Assembly: GCA_033558025.1 (NCBI GenBank)
Contig: JAUCEF010000001.1
Span: 4,526,001 to 4,590,000 of the forward strand
Source: Phytophthora sp. 'mugwort'
Lineage: Eukaryota; Oomycota; Peronosporomycetes; Peronosporales; Peronosporaceae
Direction: 5' to 3'
Length of the DNA: 64,000 bases
The translations under genes and the position numbers were made by a program. The notes under the pieces were generated by a model. The model had not been told where the DNA came from, ran no database searches, and was given only the letters and a program-made list of their open reading frames with translations. Shown here one piece after another: positions 22,733 to 33,792 of the stretch (position 1 is the stretch's first letter; each line of letters opens with the position of its first letter).

Positions 22733-23191
22733 TTAATCGTACCATAGTTGATGTAGATGTATGCAAGCATCTCCACCTTTTGTAACGAGAGACACATACA
22801 CTTGCTCATTAATCAACTTGATAATATGGTCCCGATGTATCTGATCTCGCACACGTTTTAAAAGCACTCCACTTAACGTGTGACGCGATGGTAGCTTCAT
22901 TGTTGAAGCCGGCTGAGGGGGGCTTGTGTATGAATTTCCGGCACGAAAAGGACTATAGCGAGGTGACCGCCTCAACGCCGAACCAGAGGGTGATTGAAAG
23001 GCGCTTGTTCCGGGGCATGAAGAGCTTGGGGCAGCTGGTGGCGGGCTGCTAACAGCACGGTCTGGTGTCATGGTGAATGACCTCGATTCGTCGAATGCGA
23101 CCCGGTAGCAGTGGTCGGGGTCAGACGTTACTCGACACGGAGATCTTGCCGTCTTTGAGGTGATGTACTGAGTTTTAGACAGTTTAGACAC
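22733..23191 (-). pseudogene. hAT transposase remnant
   Basis: A 152-codon minus-strand frame begins near the right terminus. Its first two thirds are Ser/Pro-rich. Near the end it reads LPSRHTLSGVLLKRVRDQIH, resembling the LPSR-x2-LSG-x-LL motif that precedes the catalytic region in oomycete hAT transposases. No catalytic Asp/Glu or dimerisation domain remains. Its position next to the terminus agrees with the hAT call for the whole element. Confidence 0.5.
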
Positions 23192-23261
23192 TTCGAAACC
23201 GTTTAAAACTCTTAGAACGTTTACTACATTCTTTACTCGTCCAATGCAAAACCATCCCTAC

Positions 23262-23269
23262 GTGCATCC
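23262..23269. repeat. Right 8-bp target-site duplication of the hAT element
   Basis: CGTGCATC directly follows the right terminus and equals the left flank at 21776-21783. Confidence 0.85.
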
Positions 23270-24315
23270 TTAGTTATCAGGAGGAATTACTAAACATAAA
23301 CGCTACATGTAGCAACCCGTCGATGGGTGATTGTCAGTACGCCTTTTTTATTTCACCACCCCATTAGACAAATGATGCCGAGCGAAGCGAAGACGTCGTG
23401 CCCATTAGGTTAATTTAGACATCTTAATATCTGAGATGGCTAACAAAGTCATAAGCGTAGGTATCAATTAGTAACCTAACACGCAGAGTAGTGTAGTGGG
23501 CCTAGCAAGGAGAGCAGGGAGAGCAGGGGCGCCGACATCAGCTCGGAGCTCGTATGCACGACTAGGCAGTTTGCACCCATTTGTCGTTTGCCCGACACGA
23601 GCTTACCGAGTCCTGACGTACAGAGCAAAAGCATTAATCGGTTTGGCTCTGCGACAGTCATTGCCAATCCAGTTGCAGTGACCAAGTTGGAATTTGTTTC
23701 GCCAGCAGAGGGAGCCTCTTTGGCTATCTGGCACAACCGTGAAGCGCTCAGCCTCTTCAAACGCTTATCTGCAACATTCAGAAACCAAACCCAGTGATTA
23801 TAATTTTCAACCGGAATGAGAGAAAGCGGGCGGCAAGATAGGTTGTTTGAATCCTTTGCGGTCGCGACCGGAAATACCCCGTAGTTGTTCTTTCAGCGTT
23901 AAGGTAGCGCCGTGCATTCTATAATGTCGTCGTAAAATGAGCGACCCCGAATGCCAATATTCGGCAGAAATGTACACTTGCCGGTTTCCTGGGGCTGACA
24001 GAGAGTTCGAAATGATACACTCAGCGCTCGAGGGTGGTCCACCTCTTTTACCCTGGGTGGAAGAGGTAGGGGATGCCATGTTTCAGAATTTCTGACATTC
24101 ACAATTTTGACGCGCTGGTAGTTTCTGTGTTTATACAGTCTCGTTAAGATCCGATTCTTCTCGTTGATGCTCTGTTCTAATTTTAATAAAATATAAAAAT
24201 CAAATTAAAATAAACAACTTTAGAAAAAACACTTAAGGGGATTTTTAGTAAGTTTTCCAAAACTATATTTACTAATAGATTGAAATGGTCGTGGCTAGTA
24301 CAGTAGTAAGCAGGT
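23270..24315. other. Gene-poor stretch at the right edge of the repeat island
   Basis: Short ORFs on both strands (for example 23476-23760 minus and 23807-24079 minus) show no domain I recognise. The last 130 bases are AT-rich and would be the 3' flank of the GMC gene. Confidence 0.4.
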
Positions 24316-26745
24316 CTACTGGGGGTTTGCGGTATGGCGATGCCTATATTCTGCCTCATCTTCACGCAGAATTTCTGTAGCGCGGTTTGCTACCATCACT
24401 ACGGATGAGTGCACGTTACCATTTGGAATAAGCGGGATAACGGACGCGTCGGCTACGCGTAGGTTTTTGATGCCGAAAACACGCAGGTGGTTGTCTACGA
24501 CGCCCTCGTCCTCAGTAGTTGCCATAGACACACTACCGACCCAGTGCGAGTTACGAAACACATTGTCGAACACCCAGTCGTCCAAATCTGAATTATAATA
24601 AACGTCATAAGATACAGGTTACACAAAGTAATTGAGAACGGGTCACTTGCCTTCCGAGGACGCTATTTCAGCGCCTGGGGAGATCTCACGTCCGATTATA
24701 TTCTTTTCCGCTGCAACACGGACAAGTACAGTGAAGTTAGTTAGATTTTAGATTTATTTCGAGAGCTTCGTAGTACAACAGAACAAGGGGCATGCTTACC
24801 TAGCTTTGCTGCAATGTCGCGCACAACTCCGATCGCCCAAGAGATCTTCCAGACGTCACCTTCCGTGAGGTGCTCGGGTTTAGCATCGGGAACCTCCGAA
24901 ACCACGCGCGGAATCAAGTGGTCATCGATATCATTATCGTCAGCAGAATCATTATTGTCATAAATCAGTACCACGCGATTGCGTGCAAGAGGATGCAGCA
25001 ATGCGACCGTGATTACGACTTCTGTCAAGTGATCCAGTCCCGCGCTGTTCGACATGTGTGGCTCCGACTTCCGCGGAAAGAGGGTAAGTTGAATATCAGG
25101 AATTGTGGCTCCCGGGGTGATTAAAAACGCTCCAGCGCTAATGCCAGCTGAACCAAACAAGCCAAAGCTTGAGGCATTTGTATGCTTGAGGTTCGTGGCT
25201 TTAAAGTACGTGTCTAGATCCGCTCTGCACGAGTACCCCACAAAATGCGTCAGATATGAAGTAACAATGTGAAGTAGTCAACTTACTTGAGATCAATGAC
25301 TCGTGGTGCTTCACATTCGAATACTATTCCGATCACAGGATGATCTTGCAGGTTCATCCCCACGCGAGGCAAATGCTTCTTCAAAGGCAAACCAGCCTTC
25401 TTAAGCGTGTCACGGTTACCGAGCCCGGAAAGCATCAAAATCTTTGGCGTGTTGATCGCACCCGCTGTGACGATGACTTCGCCGTGCTCAGCAAGATGAA
25501 TCAGCTGACCTGTGCCGTTTCCGAAGCGTACTTCCACGCCTTGTGTGACATTCTCGTCATCGATCCGAATTTTCTGCAGTCAATCAAAGCCTAAGATGAC
25601 ACATTATACGTCAACAACATGGCCAAAATAGCTGCTTACCGTGACCGTTGTGTCCAGCATCAAGCGAAAGTTTTTCCGAGTGGATTCCGCTGTCTTGCTA
25701 TTCAGAATAGGTCCAAGAAATGCCTTGGCCGCACTTTCACGGACACCATTACGAGTGTTAAAGTGATAGTACCCGGCGCCATATCTTCCACCGGGTGCGT
25801 TAAAGTCCGCTGTGCGTGGAATTCCCAACTCGACGCACGCCTCGACGAACTCTTTGGACACGTCCAGTTCCAATGCCGGCGGACTGGTGCGAATGAATCC
25901 CCGCTTGTTGTGGTAGCTCGAGTTGGGTCCGTCAAAATCCTCTATCGCCATGTAGATGTCTAGTGCCTTCTCCCACGTCCACTTTTCCATCTGCCAACGC
26001 TCTAAATCCGATGGCAGCGCTCGCACTAGAGCCGCAAACATTAAAAACACAATAAGTCGCACGCGAAATAAACACACAAAATGCAAGGCACGCACCGTAG
26101 AGCATGGCATTGTGAATGCCACATCCTCCCAGCGCCTTCGCTACGTTCACATCCGGGTACGCCCAGTGTAGCGACGGCGTGTTGGCCACATTGGTCCAGT
26201 AGAATGGCACGTCGAACGGAGTCAAGCCCTTTGTATTGAGCGGCAATGGGATCGCGTCCTGTAGCATGAGACCCCGTGTCAACCTCACAGTAATATCTAA
26301 CAGCCCTGCTATCTCTCACCGTGCCGCCCAGTTGAGTCTGCGATGCATTACCGGCCTCGATGAGTAACACGCGTCGCCACGGATCATCACTCAGCAGCTT
26401 GGCCACCACGGAGCCTGCGGGTCCGCCACCAATGATGATTGCATCATACTACAACACGTACATACACATAACAGCCATCAGATCAGGCTCGGCCGCTGCC
26501 TGGACACCCTTGCAACGTTTCTTTACCTCTTCTGACAACACCAACGGAGTGATGGACGCGGACGGAGCTGCAGATCCACGCACCAGACGAAATAGAAGTG
26601 CTATACAGGTCACGCCCCCAGCGAAGAGCAGCAACAGCGCTAGACCGCTCACGAGGACGCGCGTGCGGCGGTCGACGCTGCCGAAGCGCTCCGAGACGCC
26701 AGGACGCAGCAGTGACGAGCGCTCGTTGCTGAATCCGGTGGTCAT
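24316..26745 (-). CDS. Membrane-anchored GMC-family FAD oxidoreductase (choline dehydrogenase-like)
   Basis: Eight exons on the minus strand: 26745-26527, 26448-26320, 26258-26096, 26025-25640, 25573-25287, 25224-24800, 24710-24651 and 24587-24316, giving 646 residues with all phases consistent. Introns are 61-89 nt. Intron 7 (24650-24588) uses a GC donor (GCAAGT). GMC enzymes oxidise alcohols or sugars with FAD. The FAD motif YDAIIIGGGPAGSVVAKLL starts at residue 74. Other family blocks are GGCGIHNAML, EVIVTAGAINTPKILMLSG and GMNLQDHP. The C-terminal catalytic region has NSHWVGSVSM and NGNVHSSVVM. A hydrophobic anchor (about residues 30-55) precedes the domain, suggesting a type II membrane protein. 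The substrate cannot be told. Confidence 0.88.
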
Positions 26746-26920
26746 GGATGAGGACGATGGGTGTCAATGCGGTGGACGCTTGCTAGCTGCGCAGCAGATT
26801 GAGAAATGCAACCACCAGGTCAATGGCGTGCGCGTGGTCCATCCCAGTCCGGCTTCAACTGGGATCTCTTGGTGGTAGGTCGGTTTCACACGTCGCAGGC
26901 CGTATGAAGATACTGGTGGA

Positions 26921-26971
26921 ACCGGTATTATTACAAGTATACATATACCGGTATCCAACATGACCGGTATC
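26921..26971. promoter_or_regulatory. Three ACCGGTAT motifs in the GMC/tubulin-1 divergent promoter
   Basis: ACCGGTAT occurs at 26921, 26947 and 26963, in a 423-bp region between the divergent GMC and alpha-tubulin starts. The core ACCGGT is palindromic, so either gene could be served. A tract at 27051-27067 (CTCATCTTTCAACCC) resembles the oomycete initiator. Function is inferred only from repetition and place. Confidence 0.4.
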
Positions 26972-27167
26972 CGTGGTACGGCAACCGGCCACTGTAGGTT
27001 TTATATTTGGTGCCACCATCTCGCCTAAAGTGCAGCGCAACATTGTGACTCATCTTTCAACCCTTATCTGATGTTGTGTGGCAGCAGCCAAGAAAAGGCA
27101 TCGTCACTCCGCCCGCAGCTCATTATCCAAGTCGCGCGCCTCCAGTCAAGACCAACACTCTGCCACA

Positions 27168-28523
27168 ATGCGGGAGATCCTGTCCATTCACCTCGGCCAG
27201 GGCGGTATCCAGACGGGCAACTCCTGCTGGGAGCTCTACTGTCTCGAACACGGTATTCAACCCGACGGCACAATGCCCAGTGACAAGACCGTGGGCGGCG
27301 GTGACGACTCGTTCTCCACCTTCTTCTCCGAGACGGGCTCGGGAAAACACGTACCGCGCGCTGTGTTCGTTGATCTGGAGCCTACCGTGTGTGACGAGGT
27401 CCGCACGGGCACCTACCGCCAGCTGTACCACCCCGAGCAGATCATCTCGGGCAAGGAGGACGCGGCAAACAACTACGCGCGTGGCCACTACACGATTGGT
27501 AAGGAATACGTCGATATTGTGTTGGACCGCGTCCGCAAGCTCGCAGATGCGTGTACCGGTCTACAGGGCTTCATGGTTTTCAACGCTGTTGGTGGCGGTA
27601 CCGGTTCCGGTCTTGGCTCGCTGCTGCTCGAGCGCCTTTCGGTCGACTATGGCCGCAAGAGCAAGCTCGGCTTCACCATCTACCCGTCGCCCCTCGTGTC
27701 CTCGGCTATTGTGGAGCCGTACAACTCAGTGCTATCCACACACGCGCTGCTGGAGCACACGGATGTGGCCGTGATGCTGGACAACGAGGCCATCTACGAT
27801 ATCTGCCGTCGTTCGCTCGATATTGAGCGCCCGACGTACACGAACCTGAACCGTTTAATTGCCCAGGTCATCTCGTCGCTGACCACATCGCTGCGCTTTG
27901 ATGGCTCGCTGAACGTGGATATTACCGAGTTCCAGACGAACCTGGTACCGTACCCTCGTATCCACTTCATGCTGAGCTCGTACGCGCCCGTCATCTCGGC
28001 TGAGAAGGCGTACCACGAGCAGCTGTCTGTGGCTGAGATCACCAACAGCGCCTTCGAGCCCACGTCCATGATGGCCAAGTGCGACCCGCGTCACGGCAAG
28101 TACATGGCCACGTGCCTCATGTACCGTGGTGACGTCGTCCCCAAGGACGTGAACGCCGCTGTGGCCACCATCAAGACCAAGCGCACCATTCAGTTCGTGG
28201 ACTGGTGTCCGACCGGTTTCAAGTGCGGCATCAACTACCAGCCACCGTCTGTGGTGCCGGGCGGTGATCTGGCCCGCGTGCAGCGCGCGGTGGCCATGAT
28301 CTCGAACACGAGCGCCATCGCTGAGGTGTTCTCGCGCATTGACCACAAGTTCGATTTGATGTACGCGAAGCGCGCGTTTGTGCATTGGTTCGTGGGCGAA
28401 GGTATGGAGGAAGGCGAGTTCTCGGAGGCTCGTGAAGACCTTGCGGCCCTGGAGAAGGACTATGAGGAGGTGTCGGCCGAGACGGCCGAAGGTGACGACG
28501 AGGAGTTCGGTGAAGAGTACTAG
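27168..28523 (+). CDS. TUBA: Alpha-tubulin, copy 1 (Lys40-containing)
   Basis: Intronless, 451 residues from the ATG at 27168; 30 upstream in-frame codons are not alpha-tubulin-like and were left out. The protein begins [18 protein letters not shown], with the autoregulatory MREI start. It has the GTP loop GGGTGSG and the catalytic Glu region [13 protein letters not shown]. The tail ends in EEFGEEY, so the detyrosination site is present. The luminal loop reads [14 protein letters not shown], which retains Lys40, the acetylation site. Alpha-tubulin pairs with beta-tubulin to form microtubules of the spindle, cytoskeleton and zoospore flagella. The 3' half is nearly identical at the DNA level to the two copies at 54602 and 57081. 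Confidence 0.97.
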   Translation: MREILSIHLGQGGIQTGNSCWELYCLEHGIQPDGTMPSDKTVGGGDDSFSTFFSETGSGKHVPRAVFVDLEPTVCDEVRTGTYRQLYHPEQIISGKEDAANNYARGHYTIGKEYVDIVLDRVRKLADACTGLQGFMVFNAVGGGTGSGLGSLLLERLSVDYGRKSKLGFTIYPSPLVSSAIVEPYNSVLSTHALLEHTDVAVMLDNEAIYDICRRSLDIERPTYTNLNRLIAQVISSLTTSLRFDGSLNVDITEFQTNLVPYPRIHFMLSSYAPVISAEKAYHEQLSVAEITNSAFEPTSMMAKCDPRHGKYMATCLMYRGDVVPKDVNAAVATIKTKRTIQFVDWCPTGFKCGINYQPPSVVPGGDLARVQRAVAMISNTSAIAEVFSRIDHKFDLMYAKRAFVHWFVGEGMEEGEFSEAREDLAALEKDYEEVSAETAEGDDEEFGEEY

Positions 28524-28767
28524 ACAATTCACAAGATCATCGCCATTTTCATCGACACCACTTGCCGATCTGTAGAGCAGTGACGCTGTGATGATGCTTC
28601 TTCTCGCGCTTGCCATCACGTGGCCCCTTACAGAAGCTAGCTGGCAGTCATACACACGGAGACAAGTCTTTTTTTGAAGATCGAGCAACAATTTTGTGTC
28701 GTAACTTGACGCGATTTCATTCAAAACAGCGGTAGGAGCTGCTACAGTAATTTGCAATTCCACACAA
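28524..28767. other. Short intergenic region between convergent tubulin-1 and K+ channel genes
   Basis: About 240 bp holding both 3' flanks. No further feature seen. Confidence 0.5.
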
Positions 28768-31700
28768 CTATTCTGGCTGAGAGTTCGGCTGGTGGTTTTG
28801 CTTGTTAAACTCAGCCCGTTTCACGTTGGCTTTCCCCGATCTCTGTTGGAGAATCGGACCGACAAATACTTTCGAGAGTGTGGCCATTTTCTTGAGTGTG
28901 CGCTTGGACTGCAGAATGGGCATCTGTGCCAATGCCGTCACCTGGTCCACACTCCTCCTGCTGTGGCCCGACCTGGCTGATGACCCACCGTTGGCTTGCA
29001 GCAACTCGTTCGTCACGTCTGCAACAGCAAGCAAAGCGTTTGTGTGGACGAAAGACGGCTGCGGCTTGTGTGCTCGCTGCGACCCACAAATGCGTTCAAT
29101 CATCGCCGCGAAGCTTAAACACGCCGTCTGAACAGCAAAAAGTTAGAGAAAATCCCGTCATTATTACTGCAGTTCCTAGCAACGTACCACACAAAACTCC
29201 ATGTTTTCCGACATCTTCATCTCGATCGCTTCTTCGCGTCGTCTGACATCAGCGAGCAGAGCAGGAGCTTCACTAGCGTGTTTCCTCATTATGTTCACAC
29301 GCTCGATCCCTAGTCGATTAAGAAAACTAATATCTTTAATAATTTCGTGAAAAACTTGCTGGATGAGGAAAAAATGGTTGATGATCTGCACTTCGGTTGA
29401 ACGCGAGTAATGTGGCGCTGTGGTCGCCTCCTCGTCTCGAGCAGTAGACGAAGCCGAGGACGAGGAACTTCGCACTGACAATACACGGATTGTATTAACC
29501 GCCTCGACCGGTTCAATTGCAGCTTGAGACGCAGTTTTAGTTGGGTCTATCTCATGAAGGCCCAAATGTGAAGTGGCTCGAGTGTTAACAGCTCCGTCCA
29601 TTCTTCTGGCAAATGACCGCATGCTCTGAAGCATCGGTTGTGTTCTGAGTTTGCCAGAATTGATCTTTGTTTGGGTTCTTTCCTGTATATTAAATTATTA
29701 TTTACACAAAAAAACGTTAGAAAATGTCAGAAACGAAGATAAGCTACCGAAATGTCTTACGTCCTTCAACCTCTCTTCTTGGGCGTGAAGCTCGTAGCAA
29801 ATGTAGAACTGACCACCCACGAGAGTAAGTGGCATAGCGGTGTAGCACGAGCTGAAGATCATCACGACAATATCGACCAATTTGCCAAGAGATGTACGGG
29901 GATGCAGATCTCCATACCCAACGGTCGTAAAACTTACGAGCGAGAACCAAGTAGAGCGTAACATATCTGTAATAATAGTCAAAGTCGTATTCTGGACAAG
30001 AAGACGTTTGCCAGTCGGCAAATCTTCGGCCAACTCGTGTGTTAAGACGTTCTTGTGCCACCACATACACTTCGTGCCAACAAAACACTCAGTTCCACGC
30101 TCGATCTCGAAAAATATCGCCGCGGAGACGACACACCCTAAGAACAAGAAGAAGAGCTACCAAAACAAACAAAATAAAGAGTTGAGAGAAGAGTGAGGAT
30201 AGATATTGTGTAGCACCGGTCGTACCGGGATTGCAAGCCTCTCTGTGACTAGTTGTGCCGTCCGAAGGAGCACACGAGCTCCTGGAATGTGCGTTCCGAG
30301 CTTGAGAATGCGTAAGCTTTTAAGGATACGAACGGCGGTGAAAAACGACGGCATACTCGGTACAACAGAGTACGTTGGCCACTCTCCGGCCAAAATCTCC
30401 CCAATCTCGACGTAGAACGGCAGGAGAATGGCAAGATTCGCCATCACTTTGACATCTCCCCACAGATGGCGTCGAACCGGATGCGCATACACGTGCAACA
30501 CGACCTCCATAGTAAACAAGAAACCAAACAGGAACTCAAAGTAGATCCAGTACGGCTCCATATCAAACAGAAATTGCACGGGCGGGTTACACAAGCGATT
30601 TTTGCATATATATTCGATACCGAAGCTCGACGGGAACATGTCACTGCACGATAGCGGGTTCCTGTTCGATGCAAAGTTGACACCGGACCCATAACACGTC
30701 TCATTATCACTGTCGTCAATACCACAATGAAGGTCTAAGCGCTGATCTGTCATTTCGACCGAAATTTCGGATCCGGATGACAAAACTTCTCGAAAAATAT
30801 AGCATCCTGGCTCGTTATATCTCGCACAGTAGTCATGAACATTTCGCAGACACAATACTGTTTGAAGCCCGGTTTTCTGCAGCTCGGGCGTCGTTTGTAA
30901 GTAAAATATAACAATATTAAGCACAACCGAATACAATCGAATTTTGTTGACGACACGAGCCTGCCAGACATCTTGGCGGTACTCAAATATGTGCCAAATG
31001 CGAGCTCGCAGGCTGTTGGGATCCATGTGGTGGTCATGATGAGTAATAACCTTCATGGCTTTGGAGCCTATGGCTGCGATAGCCCCTTTCGCACGGCTCA
31101 TTCTTGACGCGCTCTGCGAGCCACGCAAGTCTTTGCTGGCAAGTTTACCACTCGATATGAAGCGATTCAAGTCACTTCCGCGCTCAGAAGAGGTTAGAGA
31201 CGCCTGAAGCAGTTCATGCGCGTCAGCACAAACGCGGGAGTGGAGTTTAATGACCGACATGACGTTATCGAGAGCTTGCGAAGTTTCATCACTGCGTCGT
31301 TTTGTAGATTGAATAACATTTTCCAATGTCATAGAGTAGCTCGACGTGTTCTCTTTGAAGCTATTGAGGGATTGAAGTGTGAAATGGACATCCAGAATTC
31401 CTTGCGAGAGTTTGTAGAACTGATCGCAGGTAACAGAACTCGCGTATTTGACCGTATGAGCGTCAGTCTTTGTTAGCGTCTCGTCCAATTGACTGTTTGC
31501 CTCGATAGGGTCCGTAAGAAGTTGTCGCCTTGAAGTATTCGTCGACAGCTTAAATAACGGTTGGATTTGTATACTTCGCTGTCCCTGCTTTAAAGTTTTG
31601 GCGAATTCATCATAATCCGTCCACGCTAATTCATATTTAATCCCGATAATGGCCAAAGGCATGGAAAAATAAACCGTGCCGAAAATCATCACCATGCACA

Positions 31701-32844
31701 CGAGTAAAAGAGATCCCGCATTCTGAATCGCTGGTACTTGACTTCCATAGCCCACGGTGGCCACCCTGAAGAAGACGCGTGAGTTTTTTTTAGAAACAAA
31801 AAAACATTTTTTGACGCAATTATTACGAGAAAACGTACGTAAGCATGACGAAATATCCCGTATTGAAAATGTCGGTGAAAGTGCAGACTTGGAGATCATA
31901 GCACGGTTCAGCGTAGAAAATTGCAGTAGCAAACACCATCACCACTGTGATTAAAAAAAAGAGCTGCAAGGGTTTACCTACGGTTAGACTGCACGTGTCA
32001 ACCACGAAGCAGATTTTTGTATAAAACGCACCGTAATTGTTAGAGGCGCGATGGCATCTGCGACTGCGCGGAAGAGCACTTTCGTCCCAACAAAAGCATA
32101 AGACGCGAGAATTAACCGAACCGCGCGAAGAATACGCAAGTTAAACATGATTGTTTCCGCTTCGCGGGTGGCAGTCCCCATCATAAGCGCAAGAAACTTG
32201 GCTACAGCTGCGACTGCAGCTAGGAAATATATCCAAGTAGATTTGGATTTCCAGAATTCTTCTTGTCTTGGCGCAGTGAACCAACGTAACGCAAACTCGA
32301 CGACATATAGCAACGAGAAGAAGGCCTCAATGACATTGTACGAATTCTCGCTAAGCAAATAGGGAAAATCGGGGTCAGAGCTGCCAAACCGCGGTCCATC
32401 AACAGTTTCGCTCGCCATTATCCCAACATTTACGAAAAGTATCAGCATCACGAATTGTTGCAGTCTCCAACCGATATGAGATTCTTCTGGATCGGAGAGA
32501 TAGAAGTTAATACGTGCTTTCCACGTCATGGCTCGGATTGACTTGGGCGAACGCAGTAACGGGAGGTCGTGAGTGAACAATTCGGCTATTCTCTTGGACA
32601 CAGACATCCTCCTTTTGGCTCGAACCGGAAGTTGAGATCTGATATGTGTTTTCTCCAGAAAACTAGACTTTGTGACGAGGTTTGCTGGGATCGACTGTGC
32701 TGGAGCCGTCTGAACGTCAGTATATATTGGTGATTCTTCTTGTGGGGCCGATTCAAGTGGGAGCTGTGGATGGTCCTGCTCTGGTTCCTTCTCGGAAGTT
32801 CGCCCATGTGTCCGTTCATCGGTCACGTCGCTAATTCGCAGCAT
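28768..32844 (-). CDS. Tandem two-repeat (12-helix) voltage-gated-type potassium channel
   Basis: Six exons: 32844-32032, 31963-31839, 31765-30226, 30156-29761, 29682-29188 and 29127-28768, giving 1242 residues. All junctions keep phase. The chain holds two full six-helix units. Unit 1 has WRLQQFVMLILFVNVGIMA (S1), an S4-like LRILRAVRLIL, S5 LFFLITVVMVFATAIFY and filter TVGYG at residues 316-320. Unit 2 has S4-like VRILKSLRILKLG, S5 LFFLFLGCVVSAAIFF and filter TVGYG at 904-908 (FTTVGYGDLHP). Introns fall at the same place before S5 in both units, which supports an internal duplication. About 300 cytosolic residues link the units. Two such chains could form one tetrameric-style pore, probably K+-selective and in a membrane. 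No cyclic-nucleotide or ankyrin domain was seen. Confidence 0.85.
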
Positions 32845-32930
32845 TATACATACAAGTTGGTATTGAACTGCTCACGTTTCTTGGCCCCAGACCACTTCGT
32901 TCTTGTCACGTATTGCAGTAAATAGAAACA

Positions 32931-33740
32931 TCACTTGCCAGGCGAAACGACCACCTGTCGTTCCCATATTTGGCCGCATACATTTAGCAGAGCCAAACCC
33001 CGGCTCAACACATCAAGAATTTTGGCGGACGGCACCCCAGCGTCAAATATAGCTTTCGCATCTGCAATAAAAGGTGGGGTGTCTCGGCAACATAATTTAA
33101 AACTTTTGGTAATTCCCAGAAAAGTCCGCCGTCTGATTTTTGCGTGTAAGCTTGGTGAGCTCATCAATACGCGAAACGTTGTGAGCGCAGCATTACGCAA
33201 GAACCATAAAAAACAAATCATGGTCCTCTGGCAATGCAGCACCACACTACTTTGGCCTAAATGTAAGTAAAAGATTTGAGCAGTCCGACTTGTCGCACTG
33301 GAACTGTTTTATCCTTGTTACTTGCTTTTGACAGATCTGTTCCGACCACAACACGAGCAATTAACCCAATTAACCCATCGGAAGCTTTCCCTGGAAGATC
33401 TGCAAATATTTCCGACAAAAAGCCACGCTCCCGTCGGATGAAAATGGCCGCTGAGACGAGAAACGACAGAAAACTATAGTGAGAAACATCCAAAGGCTGC
33501 AACGATAACCCAATGATGGGGGTCATGGCTAAATTACAATGTGCCAAAAAGTCGTTAATCCTCTGGCACGCGACCACCACAGTGCAGATTTTCAGGTTGT
33601 AGGCATGGCAGTCGTAAATCCGACGGCGATTGCGCTCAGAATGAAGAGTTTTACTGTAGAGCAAAATTATGAAATGTAAAAAAAAGCAATGAAAGAGTAG
33701 GGAGAATTGACAGCGCATAACACACGCCAGCATACATATG
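32931..33740 (-). CDS. Possible small multi-exon gene of unknown function
   Basis: A minus-strand frame open from 33796 to 33257 starts at a non-ATG codon, and a second runs from 33245 to 32931. An intron at about 33328-33263 (GTAACA...TTTAG) would join DLSKAS to QSSVVLHCQRTM. The product would be rich in short hydrophobic helices (RINDFLAHCNLAMTPIIG, LWFLRNAALTTFRVLM, LSRGLALLNVCGQIWER), reminiscent of armadillo/HEAT-type repeats. The first segment carries NWRLQQLI, close to WRLQQF in S1 of the neighbouring channel, so it could also be a relic of a channel gene. Exon limits and start are guesses. It lies between the channel start and the 3' end of the next minus-strand gene. Confidence 0.3.
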
Positions 33741-33792
33741 AGCTGTTGTAGTCTCCAATTGATAAACGTTTCAATTATCCAGCTTAATATTG

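Larger units (their letters stand above)
21784..23261. mobile_element. hAT-like element with intact termini, 1478 bp
   Basis: Both ends carry the perfect 16-bp inverted repeat TAGGGATGGTTTTGCA (21784-21799; reverse complement at 23246-23261). The terminus fits the hAT pattern of T/C-A-A/G-N-G. An exact 8-bp duplication (CGTGCATC) flanks the element. Inside, near each end, are inverted subterminal motifs (TTCAAAACTATT at 21814; GTTTAAAACTCTTAG near 23200). The interior holds a hAT transposase remnant on the minus strand and an unrelated plus-strand aminotransferase fragment. It cannot make a transposase, so it would have moved only with help from another copy. Preserved ends and duplication suggest a fairly young insertion. 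Confidence 0.8.

Noticed and set aside
27855..28763. 302-codon antisense ORF across alpha-tubulin copy 1
   Set aside because: Antisense openness of GC-rich biased codons; the translation has no family likeness and similar mirror ORFs occur opposite copies 2 and 3.
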